Positions 1 to 5,464 of a stretch of 5,464 nt of DNA are shown here, piece after piece. The notes under the pieces are model-generated. The model was given only the letters and a program-made list of their open reading frames with translations. It did not search any database and was not told where the DNA came from. Each line of letters starts with the position of its first letter. Positions within the stretch are counted from its first letter, which is position 1. Both the position numbers and the translations under genes were made by a program. The stretch comes from Acidobacteria bacterium AH-259-L09 (GTDB lineage: Bacteria; Acidobacteriota; UBA6911; RPQK01). The DNA lies in assembly GCA_027717875.1 (NCBI GenBank), contig JALLOL010000173.1:1-5464 (forward strand). The letters are read 5' to 3'.

Positions 1-1
1 T

Positions 2-571
2 TCCTTAATTGCCTCTGGAGTGCTTGCGTGCTTTTTCGGCCACCGTCTGTTCAGGATTGTTGTTGGTGTTTCCGGATTTGTTGCAGGCGCGTCACTGGCT
101 TGGGCTTTACTAACAGGCACAGGTTACGGGCAGGGCGTGGTGATTGCCGGTGCATTGCTGGGCGCCGTCTTAGGTGCGGTAGCAATGTTTTCCCTGTTCT
201 ACGTGGGCGTATTCCTATTTGGTTGCGCATTGGGTCTGCTTATGGCGCTTGTCGTGCTGAGCGCGGTAGGCAGTGAGCTGAATGTTCTTGTAGCCTGCAT
301 TTTTGCCCTGGTTAGTGGGCTTGTAACCCTGGTGTTCCGAAAGGTGCTGATCGTGGTATCCACGGCACTGACCGGATCCTGGAGTGTGCTGGCTGGAATT
401 TCTTACTTTGTGGATAGCTTTGATCTTGTCAGAGTCCTATCAGAACCCAATCTGCTGCGATCTCAAGGCGGTTGGTATTACCTAATTTGGGGCCTTTGGG
501 CTGTGCTCGGAATCAGTGGGATTGGTGTGCAGCTGCGGACCCTACAGAAGAGGAGAAGAAGGTTCGGGTAG
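2..571 (+). CDS. DUF4203-like multi-pass membrane protein, 5' end outside window
   Basis: The frame is open from the first bases of the window, so this is the 3' part of a longer gene; the GTG at 20 is the first in-window start but probably not the real one. Counting from that GTG, the 183 residues are almost entirely hydrophobic, with about six to seven membrane segments (roughly 12-32, 39-58, 60-82, 87-106, 108-128, 152-171) rich in Gly and Ala. A short pre-segment, CFFGHRLFR, resembles the G-x-R-L-F-R start of the first repeat in DUF4203/TM7SF3-like proteins. The protein ends in a basic tail (KRRRR) that is likely cytoplasmic by the positive-inside rule. No catalytic motif is visible. Molecular role unknown; the family name is recalled from pattern, not searched. 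The TAG stop lies at the edge of a hairpin. Confidence 0.72.
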   Translation, partial: SLIASGVLACFFGHRLFRIVVGVSGFVAGASLAWALLTGTGYGQGVVIAGALLGAVLGAVAMFSLFYVGVFLFGCALGLLMALVVLSAVGSELNVLVACIFALVSGLVTLVFRKVLIVVSTALTGSWSVLAGISYFVDSFDLVRVLSEPNLLRSQGGWYYLIWGLWAVLGISGIGVQLRTLQKRRRRFG

Positions 572-596
572 CAAGCGTACTGTACGGTACGCTTGC
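571..596 (+). terminator. Perfect 10-bp inverted repeat at the end of the membrane protein gene
   Basis: The arm GCAAGCGTAC (571-580) is exactly complementary to GTACGCTTGC (587-596) around a 6-base loop TGTACG. The first base of the arm is the last base of the TAG stop codon. A stem this strong directly at a gene end suggests a transcription end or an mRNA 3' stabiliser. There is no T-run after it (GGAGGACCG follows), so it is not a standard Rho-independent terminator. Confidence 0.5.
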
Positions 597-625
597 GGAG
601 GACCGACCGAGTGCAACGCAATCAG

Positions 626-641
626 GGCGGATGATTCCGCC
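626..641 (+). repeat. Small 6-bp inverted repeat in the intergenic gap
   Basis: GGCGGA (626-631) pairs with TCCGCC (636-641) around the 4-base loop TGAT. It lies 30 bases after the first hairpin and is also not followed by a T-run. It could form a tandem-hairpin gene end with the first one, or be chance. Confidence 0.3.
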
Positions 642-680
642 GATGCAGTAGAGTCGCTCTGAGAAATGCGGGCTAATACA

Positions 681-709
681 CTTACAACGGTTGGAAAGTC
701 GGATATACT
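681..709 (+). promoter_or_regulatory. Possible sigma70-type promoter for the oxidoreductase gene
   Basis: CTTACA (681-686) and TATACT (704-709) are spaced by 17 bases. They match the -35 and -10 consensus at 4 of 6 and 5 of 6 positions. The site lies in the gap upstream of the oxidoreductase and would leave a leader of about 100 bases. Consensus may differ in this organism, so this is a tentative call. Confidence 0.3.
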
Positions 710-804
710 AGTCCGGAACGCGCTCGGGCTTATGAAATACTACCGGGTGTTGTTTTTGGCATCAGTTGTTTTTGGCGTCACAGGAGGCTTTTTGTATTTA
801 CATC

Positions 805-812
805 AAAAGGAG
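805..812 (+). promoter_or_regulatory. Strong Shine-Dalgarno sequence deciding the start at 821
   Basis: AAAAGGAG ends 8 bases before the ATG at 821. This supports that start for the oxidoreductase and the completeness of its Tat signal. Confidence 0.8.
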
Positions 813-820
813 ATCGTGCC

Positions 821-2212
821 ATGGGTTCCATTAAACGTCGCGAATTTCTAAAGAAAACGGCCATCACAGCCGGATTGATAACGTCCGCGCCGGCCGTGCG
901 AAAGGGCTTTGCCGGGAATAGTCCGAATAATCGCATCAACATTGCGGTCGTGGGATTCCACGGCCGTGGGCGCACTCACTACCGTGAATTTGCTGGGATG
1001 CCCAACGTCCGAGTTGCTGCGGTATGCGATGTGGACGAACGGTTGTTCTCGGAGGCTGTGTCTGATATCGACAACATCAGCGGATTCAAGCCGAGAACGG
1101 AATACGATTTTAGAAGACTACTGGATAACAAGGAGATCGATGCAATTTCAATTGCAACCCCAGACCACTGGCACGCGCTGATGACAATCTGGGCCTGTCA
1201 GGCGGGAAAGGATGTGTACGTGGAGAAACCCATCTCCTACACCATCGAAGAAGGCCGTAAGATGGTCCAGGCTGCCCGAAAATACGAACGCGTTGTCCAG
1301 GTCGGCACCAATAATCGAAGCCGGGCTGTGGTTCGGACTGCTATGCAATATCTTCACCATGGCAAGTTGGGCGATGTCTATCGCGCCAAAGCGATCATTC
1401 TAAAAGGGCGCGCCAGCATCGGTCAGGTCAAGGATTCTCGGATACCGAAGGGAGTGCACTGGGATCTGTTTCTCGGGCCTGCACCTTACCGTCCCTATAA
1501 CCTGAGCCGATTTCACTATGGCTGGCATTTTTTCTGGGACACCTCAACCTCGGATATGGGTAACTCCGGTGTTCACCAAATCGATATCGCCCGTTGGGGG
1601 ATGAACAAACGCGTACATCCCGTGAGTGTTCATTGCACCGGCGGCGTATATTTGTGGGACTCGGATCAGGAAACGCCCAATGTCCAGCTTGCTACATTTG
1701 AATACGCGGACGGTAAGATTCTGGACGTCGAGCTGACCAACTTATTCACCAACGAAGTTGCCGGGATGAGAGGCACTGGCAATATTTTCTACACCTCAAA
1801 GGGCTATGTGACCTCAAACAATGGATGGGAAACATTCCGGGCAGAATTTAAACCGCGCGAGGGAGATATTACCCGTGCAGGCGTCTCCGAGCGAGTCACG
1901 AACGTGTCTTTTCCCGAAAGGATCTACGAACGAGGTCGGGCGATAAAGGACCTGGTTGACGCAAAGAACGAGGAAAGCCATTTCGAGAATTTTATTGACT
2001 GCATGAGGTCCCGCAGGTGGCAGGATCTGCACGCTGATATTTTGGAGGGACATCTATCCACCACGCTCTGTCATCTCGCAAATATCTCTTATAGAACCGG
2101 CCGAAAATTAACGTTCAATCCCTATTCGGAACGATTTGTCAATGACGACGACGCCAATTCCTATTTGACGCGCGATTATCGGCATCCCTATGCACTGCCG
2201 GAGAAGATATGA
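821..2212 (+). CDS. Gfo/Idh/MocA family oxidoreductase with Tat signal
   Basis: Predicted NAD(P)-dependent sugar or cyclitol oxidoreductase (463 aa), exported folded by the Tat pathway. Seen in the sequence: a twin-arginine motif K-R-R-E-F-L-K-K (residues 5-12, RR at 6-7) and a short hydrophobic stretch to about residue 25. The Rossmann start INIAVVGFHGRGR follows (glycines 45, 48, 50), then D70 at the end of the second strand (VAAVCD). Family hallmarks are TPDHWH (113-118), the EKP motif (135-137), GTNNRSR (162-168) and D-x-G-N-x-G-V-H-Q-x-D-I-A-R-W (245-259), with H252 and D255 as probable active-site residues. The C-terminal part (HFENFIDCMRSRR, then LADI-type helix) fits the family, and length is usual for Tat-exported members common in Planctomycetes, Verrucomicrobia and Acidobacteria. 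The substrate cannot be told. No sugar-utilisation neighbours are visible, so it appears as a stand-alone gene here. The start is fixed by AAGGAG 8 bases upstream. Confidence 0.95.
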   Translation: MGSIKRREFLKKTAITAGLITSAPAVRKGFAGNSPNNRINIAVVGFHGRGRTHYREFAGMPNVRVAAVCDVDERLFSEAVSDIDNISGFKPRTEYDFRRLLDNKEIDAISIATPDHWHALMTIWACQAGKDVYVEKPISYTIEEGRKMVQAARKYERVVQVGTNNRSRAVVRTAMQYLHHGKLGDVYRAKAIILKGRASIGQVKDSRIPKGVHWDLFLGPAPYRPYNLSRFHYGWHFFWDTSTSDMGNSGVHQIDIARWGMNKRVHPVSVHCTGGVYLWDSDQETPNVQLATFEYADGKILDVELTNLFTNEVAGMRGTGNIFYTSKGYVTSNNGWETFRAEFKPREGDITRAGVSERVTNVSFPERIYERGRAIKDLVDAKNEESHFENFIDCMRSRRWQDLHADILEGHLSTTLCHLANISYRTGRKLTFNPYSERFVNDDDANSYLTRDYRHPYALPEKI

Positions 2213-2290
2213 TAAGAATTTAGCATCTACAATGAAGAGAATTCCCCGCAAGGAAGAACTCAAACACCTCGTCGTAAACAGGTAAGTGAC

Positions 2291-2659
2291 ATGATCGGCA
2301 AGACCTCTCATTTAGATCGCACTCTGGAAGCCATCGTTGAGCACGTGGATCGGTTGAGAGCGGTGCATAAGGCGGACTTGCATTTTGGAGACTGGGTCCT
2401 GGTGACAACGGTCAACTCCACCTACTCGATCCGTGTGCTCGAGGACAGGTTTTATTCTGTCTCTGGCGGTTGGTTTGACCGCAAAGGCTTGTCGCCATTG
2501 AGGACGACCATCACTGGGTGTACCTGGGGCGGTAGTGCGATCAAGCTGGACATTGTGGCAGCGTGCGGCCTGCACCTGGAGTTTGGCAACGGGGTGGTGA
2601 CCAGCACTATCCAAAAGGTTGGTGTGATTCGATTTGAGGGAGCGCACACTATTAACTGA
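2291..2659 (+). CDS. Small conserved-looking protein of unknown function (122 aa)
   Basis: I cannot assign a function. The N-terminal third (to about residue 30) is helical and charged ([19 protein letters not shown]). It is followed by a beta-rich, Gly/Trp-containing core: [49 protein letters not shown] and [12 protein letters not shown]. The pattern of short strands, a GGWFDR turn and two central cysteines looks like a compact single-domain family that I recall as conserved hypothetical proteins in Acidobacteria and Planctomycetes; this is memory, not a search. No signal peptide or membrane segment is seen. ATG 2291 is the only ATG in this frame after the stop at 2213; the upstream AGG is a weak ribosome binding site. 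The reverse strand is also open across it (2312-2647), but the forward protein has the more natural composition. Confidence 0.7.
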   Translation: MIGKTSHLDRTLEAIVEHVDRLRAVHKADLHFGDWVLVTTVNSTYSIRVLEDRFYSVSGGWFDRKGLSPLRTTITGCTWGGSAIKLDIVAACGLHLEFGNGVVTSTIQKVGVIRFEGAHTIN

Positions 2660-2799
2660 GCTCCCTTGACGCGTTTGAATGGTTGGAAAGGGCCTTTGAA
2701 GAGCGCTCCTCCTGGTTGATTTACCTCAAAGTGGATCCCCAGTTCGACCCCCTCCGCTCCGATCCTCGTTTCACCGACCTGCCCAATACGGAAGATTGA
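2656..2799 (+). pseudogene. 3' remnant of a TPR-repeat protein gene
   Basis: After a stop at 2653, one frame reads 47 codons to TGA 2797-2799 with no ATG. Its translation contains [35 protein letters not shown] and TDL. This matches the C-terminal signature (A-L-x-W-L-E-x-A-x-E-E-R-S, then V-D-P-x-F-D-P-L-R-x-D-P-R-F) that closes TPR regions of Ser/Thr kinases, CadC-like regulators and related proteins in Acidobacteria and neighbours. The bulk of the gene is missing: upstream sequence belongs to the 122-aa gene in another frame. I infer a gene truncated by deletion or insertion at about 2656. It has no own start or ribosome binding site and is probably not translated. Confidence 0.7.
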
Positions 2800-2818
2800 T
2801 GGCACGGCAGAGAGAAGG

Positions 2819-3538
2819 ATGATGATAAAGGCCATAACCTTCGATTGCTGGGATACTCTGTTGGATGATGATGTAAGCCGGAACATCCAGAGAAAGAAGT
2901 ACCTTGCTCAGATCTTCAAAGAAAATGGGATTACTATTACTGAGGATGAAATAGATGATCTTTTTTGGAAAGAGGCTAAATCATTCCAAGCACATATTGT
3001 CAGACACAGAACGACCCAGAATGCCATGGAGCGAGCAAAGACTCTTATCAGACTTGCAGACGTTCAGATTCCCATTTCTGAAATCAGCAAAATCGCTGAG
3101 TATAGCAACCGGATTGCTTTGCAATTTGGTCCGCCGCTCGTCTCGGGAGTGAAAGAGGTACTCCAGGTCTTGTCTAGCTCCTATAGGCTGGCAGTAGTCT
3201 GCAACACTGGATGGCACACGGGTAAAACAGTGCGGCAGTTACTCCAAGAGCGCGATCTTTCCAAGTACTTTTTCCACCTTACATTTTCCGACGAAGCGGC
3301 TGTCGCCAAACCCCATAAACAGATTTTTCAATATACGCTGGAAAAATTGGCCTGCAGGCCCGAAGATGCCGTCCACATCGGTGATTCAGAATACTCCGAC
3401 ATCGTCGGCGCCAAAGAAGCTAACATGAAGGCCATATTATTTACCGGTATCAATGATAAATACAAGGATAACAATACGGCTGATTTGACCATCAGTAGCT
3501 ATGAGTGTCTGGTAGAGATTATTGAGAAAGGGATATGA
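2819..3538 (+). CDS. HAD-superfamily hydrolase (subfamily I-like)
   Basis: A 239-aa soluble haloacid-dehalogenase-like hydrolase, acting on a phosphorylated or similar small molecule in the cytoplasm. All four HAD motifs are visible: motif I F8-D9-C-W-D-T-L (nucleophile D9); motif II V-V-C-N-T (T130); motif III K164 in VAKPHKQIF; motif IV H-I-G-D189-S-x3-D194. Residues about 15-110 form the helical cap expected between motifs I and II. The position two after the nucleophile, normally the general acid/base Asp of phosphatases, is Trp11; FDxWxTL is a known variant in HAD proteins and leaves the substrate open. The start is ATG 2819 or ATG 2822; the purine run AGAGAAGG sits very close to both. 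It is the first gene of a tight cassette and overlaps the next gene by 4 bases (ATGA), so translational coupling is likely. Confidence 0.9.
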   Translation: MMIKAITFDCWDTLLDDDVSRNIQRKKYLAQIFKENGITITEDEIDDLFWKEAKSFQAHIVRHRTTQNAMERAKTLIRLADVQIPISEISKIAEYSNRIALQFGPPLVSGVKEVLQVLSSSYRLAVVCNTGWHTGKTVRQLLQERDLSKYFFHLTFSDEAAVAKPHKQIFQYTLEKLACRPEDAVHIGDSEYSDIVGAKEANMKAILFTGINDKYKDNNTADLTISSYECLVEIIEKGI

Positions 3539-4317
3539 AAGACCTGAGTAAGCTAAAAGAAGCCATGAGAGGGAGAAGAATCCTGCTTGTGGGGTTAAAG
3601 GGAAGTGGTAAAGGAAACAGATCAAGGGATCTGATGGCGCTGGGTCTGGTTCACATAGGGTTGGGGATTATTATGCGAGAACAGGTTCGCAAAGATCCGA
3701 ACTCGGAATTGTCCCTTAAAGTAGTTGCGACGACCCGAAAAGGCGAACTCCTTCCGGATGATATCGTGATTCCAATCATCTTGGATCGGCTGAATGAAAG
3801 CGACTGTCAAGAACGTGGTTTTATTCTGGATGGATTTCCGAGGACTAAGGCCCAGGCGGATTGGCTCCTCTCAAGAATCAGCCTCGACCTTGTCCTTTAT
3901 TTGGATGTGCCCAAAGCCTTTCTAATCGATGGTATCGTCCGCTTTAATCGCCGTGCTTGTGTCGTCTGTGCATCCAACTATAGCGACTTCGACCCGCCAA
4001 AAGTAGAGGGAATCTGCGATAAATGCGGGAATAAACTGATCAGGCGGAAGAGTGATAATCTGGAGGTAATCAAAGCCCGCCTCAAATCAGATGAGGAGCA
4101 GATCAGGTCTTTCCTCCCAGGTTTCGAGGCGAAAGGATTGCTGCAGACGCTTCCCATCATCGTGAACAATGACCAGGAGATCGATGATAAGTATCTCAAA
4201 AAACTAAGAGGTGAAATCTATTGGGTCCAAACTGATACCAGAGCTGAAGCCCGCATGCTGAATTATGAAGGGATGCGCCGGCGGCTTCATAATTTCCTTG
4301 AAAAGAAGTTTACGTGA
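3535..4317 (+). CDS. Divergent adenylate-kinase-like nucleoside monophosphate kinase
   Basis: A 260-aa P-loop kinase of the adenylate kinase fold, expected to move phosphate from ATP to a nucleoside monophosphate. Seen: P-loop G20-LKGSGK-G27-N28; GELLPDDIV (70-78); the family signature G95-FILDGFPRTKAQ (R103 for phosphate binding); DLVLYLDVP (118-126); and a LID with four cysteines, C142-x2-C145-x15-C161-x2-C164, a probable structural zinc site, followed by RRKSDN. The usual S-T-G-D-x-L-R of the NMP site reads G-L-G-I-I-M-R (42-48): Thr and Asp are lost, Arg48 is kept. The protein is longer than the usual 210-220 aa, with an extra basic tail after about residue 228 (YWVQTDTRAEARMLNYEG and on). 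Given these changes and the cassette setting, it is unlikely to be the housekeeping adk; the substrate may differ. It starts in the ATGA overlap with the HAD gene, after an 11-codon charged leader. Confidence 0.85.
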   Translation: MKDLSKLKEAMRGRRILLVGLKGSGKGNRSRDLMALGLVHIGLGIIMREQVRKDPNSELSLKVVATTRKGELLPDDIVIPIILDRLNESDCQERGFILDGFPRTKAQADWLLSRISLDLVLYLDVPKAFLIDGIVRFNRRACVVCASNYSDFDPPKVEGICDKCGNKLIRRKSDNLEVIKARLKSDEEQIRSFLPGFEAKGLLQTLPIIVNNDQEIDDKYLKKLRGEIYWVQTDTRAEARMLNYEGMRRRLHNFLEKKFT

Positions 4318-4970
4318 ATATGAAACAGATCAAGATCATTATCGAAAGGCTAAAAATCGGATATCTATTCCGGATCATGCACGGAACCTATTGCAATATT
4401 CGATACCCAAGTTATGATTTATTCAAGGCTCTAGCTCTGAAAAGTGGTCTGCCGGGTTCGGATGAATTTACCTTCACAACCAACGGGCAAAAGGTAAGAC
4501 TTGTTCCCTACGGTCAACATCTGGATCAGCACGGCAGCCATATCACTGATATGCGTTCGCTGCGCAAGGATTTCGAGGGACCCAACGGAAAAATCAACTG
4601 GATTACCCAAAACCGCTTACTTAAAGGCAAGTATCTTTCAGAGTTCGTCAAAGAAGGCCCAATCAGAATCCATTATCTGCCTGCTGCAAATTGCTTAGCC
4701 GCCGGTGGCGGCAGGAACAGGCTAATGACGTTTATGCGGTTGGGATTTATAAATGCCAAGCAACTCAAGCAGGCAAAATGGGATGGGACAAGCAGAAAAT
4801 ATGTAGGCGGCGATATCGTGATTAACTATCCCGGTAAGCCTGTCTGGGACGATATACCCCCTGGGACAGCACAGCAAGGATGGGTTGATAAAACAAGAAG
4901 GTGGGAAGATGCCTATCGTCAGGGATTAAGACTGACCATGGGGGAAGTCTACAAAGTCATTTTTGAGTGA
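4314..4970 (+). CDS. Unrecognised 218-aa protein in the nucleotide-enzyme cassette
   Basis: I do not recognise this protein. It is a soluble, basic protein with no signal peptide or membrane segment. Notable parts are a His-rich stretch HLDQHGSHITDMRSLRKDF (69-87); WITQNRLLKGKYLSEF (96-111); GPIRIHYLP (115-123); and a glycine-rich AAGGGRNRLMTFMRLGF (129-145). The C-terminus is rich in Trp, Pro and Gly (VWDDIPPGTAQQGW). The GGGRNRL..F.RLG segment loosely recalls the G-x-x-R-x-x-A-x-x-x-x-G block of ParB/sulfiredoxin-fold proteins, but this is too weak for a call. GTG 4314 overlaps the kinase stop by 4 bases, with AGAAG 5 bases upstream; ATG 4320 is the alternative (2 codons shorter). It ends 1 base before the Nudix ATG. 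Base usage resembles its cassette neighbours, so it is a real gene of unknown role. Confidence 0.85.
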   Translation: MNMKQIKIIIERLKIGYLFRIMHGTYCNIRYPSYDLFKALALKSGLPGSDEFTFTTNGQKVRLVPYGQHLDQHGSHITDMRSLRKDFEGPNGKINWITQNRLLKGKYLSEFVKEGPIRIHYLPAANCLAAGGGRNRLMTFMRLGFINAKQLKQAKWDGTSRKYVGGDIVINYPGKPVWDDIPPGTAQQGWVDKTRRWEDAYRQGLRLTMGEVYKVIFE

Positions 4971-4971
4971 G

Positions 4972-5400
4972 ATGAAGAAATTTGAAATGCATTTCGAGAA
5001 ATCGTGCGGCGCCATAATCTTTCGGAAAGAAAATGGAGTACTGAAATTCTTGTTGGTTAAGGAGAAAAGTGGTGGACATTGGGGTTTTCCCAAAGGACAT
5101 ATTGATGAAGCAGAAACGGAGCAAGAAACCGCCGCTAGGGAGATATGGGAAGAGACCGGTCTAAAGGTCAAGTTTCTGGATGGTTTTCGATCTACAGTTC
5201 AATATTCACCAAAGAAAAACACCGTGAAAGACGCTGTTTTCTTTCTCGCTCCTGCTCCGAATAAGCCTGTGAATTGTGGGGTAGCTGAAATAGAAGATTA
5301 TCATTGGTTCGTATTAGCTGAAGCCTTGGAATTGTTAACCTTTGACCACAGTAAAGCCGTTCTGATGAAAGCTTACCATTTCTTATGTGAAGATAATTGA
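4972..5400 (+). CDS. Nudix hydrolase, Ap4A-hydrolase type
   Basis: A 142-aa cytoplasmic Nudix hydrolase that should cleave a nucleoside diphosphate linked to another group. The Nudix box is complete at residues 42-64: G-x5-E-x7-R-E-I-W-E-E-T-G-L (bases 5095-5163). The box follows HWGFPKGHID, and the N-terminus reads FEKSCGAIIFRKENG; both are typical of bis(5'-nucleosyl)-tetraphosphatases of the asymmetric, bacterial Nudix type. Tyr/Trp residues after the box (DYHWF) sit where such enzymes hold the adenine, but specificity is not fixed by sequence. ATG 4972 follows the preceding TGA by 1 base. TTG 4963 (overlapping the previous gene) and ATG 4987, which gives the common MHFEKSCGAII start, are alternatives. 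It is the last gene of the cassette. Likely roles are removal of dinucleoside polyphosphates or a house-cleaning step linked to the kinase upstream. Confidence 0.92.
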   Translation: MKKFEMHFEKSCGAIIFRKENGVLKFLLVKEKSGGHWGFPKGHIDEAETEQETAAREIWEETGLKVKFLDGFRSTVQYSPKKNTVKDAVFFLAPAPNKPVNCGVAEIEDYHWFVLAEALELLTFDHSKAVLMKAYHFLCEDN

Positions 5401-5464
5401 GTTTTAATACGACTCACCTCACCCCCCCGGGGCGTGCAGGCGCAGTCAGGATGCCGAGTGGAAC
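5401..5464. other. Non-coding tail after the cassette
   Basis: No gene, terminator hairpin or repeat with a T-run is seen in these 64 bases. There is a run of seven C followed by GGGG (5422-5432), containing the 8-base palindrome CCCCGGGG, and a 13-base block identical to the first part of the T7 promoter (5405-5417; see findings). GC content rises abruptly after about 5418. Confidence 0.4.

Noticed and set aside
666..851. 61-codon + strand frame with a hydrophobic stretch (alternative ATG at 732)
   Set aside because: It overlaps the oxidoreductase start by 31 bases, has no ribosome binding site at either ATG, and its end reads through that gene's Shine-Dalgarno and Tat-signal region. More likely the chance reading of a promoter/leader region.
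2312..2647. 111-codon reverse-strand frame
   Set aside because: Exact antisense shadow of the 122-aa gene; composition (many Arg, His, Gln, Pro) is typical of a shadow frame.
2452..2886. 144-codon reverse-strand frame across the 122-aa gene, TPR remnant and HAD start
   Set aside because: It is antisense to three better-supported features and its translation shows no domain-like pattern.
3535..4317. Calling the kinase as housekeeping adk
   Set aside because: The NMP-site motif is changed, the protein is too long and the genomic context is not that of adk, so a specific gene name is not justified.
4704..4754. ParB-like domain in the 218-aa protein from the GGGRNRL block
   Set aside because: Only one short block resembles the family; the other ParB motifs are not evident, so it is mentioned as a hint and not annotated.
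5422..5432. C7G4 run as a terminator after the Nudix gene
   Set aside because: The CCCCGGGG palindrome has no loop and no T-run, so it cannot act as a normal hairpin terminator.

Overview
The window looks like a bacterial chromosome segment from an environmental lineage. A Tat-exported Gfo/Idh/MocA oxidoreductase and a remnant of an Acidobacteria-type TPR protein suggest an Acidobacteria, Planctomycetes or related background. This is inference from family habits; no rRNA or taxonomic marker is present. All supported genes are on the + strand. There are no RNA genes, CRISPR arrays, IS elements or intact transposases.

Left part (1-2212): the C-terminal bulk of a multi-pass DUF4203-like membrane protein runs in from outside the window and stops inside a perfect 10-bp hairpin. 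A 249-bp non-coding gap follows, with a second small hairpin and a possible sigma70-type promoter. Then comes a complete Gfo/Idh/MocA oxidoreductase with a twin-arginine signal and a strong ribosome binding site.

Middle part (2213-2818): a small conserved-looking protein of unknown function (122 aa), directly followed by a 3'-terminal fragment of a TPR protein with no start of its own. This looks like a decayed junction between the left part and the cassette to the right.

Right part (2819-5400): a tight four-gene cassette, visibly more AT-rich than the left part. In order it holds a HAD-superfamily hydrolase (DxW variant of motif I), a divergent adenylate-kinase-like NMP kinase with a zinc-type LID and a C-terminal extension, a 218-aa protein I do not recognise, and a Nudix hydrolase of the Ap4A-hydrolase type. 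Genes overlap by 4 bases or are separated by 1 base, so they are probably co-transcribed and translationally coupled. Three of the four are phosphate- or nucleotide-acting enzymes, so a nucleotide-related job is the best inference; the substrate is unknown. This cassette is the best candidate in the window for an undescribed system. The last 64 bases hold no recognised gene.
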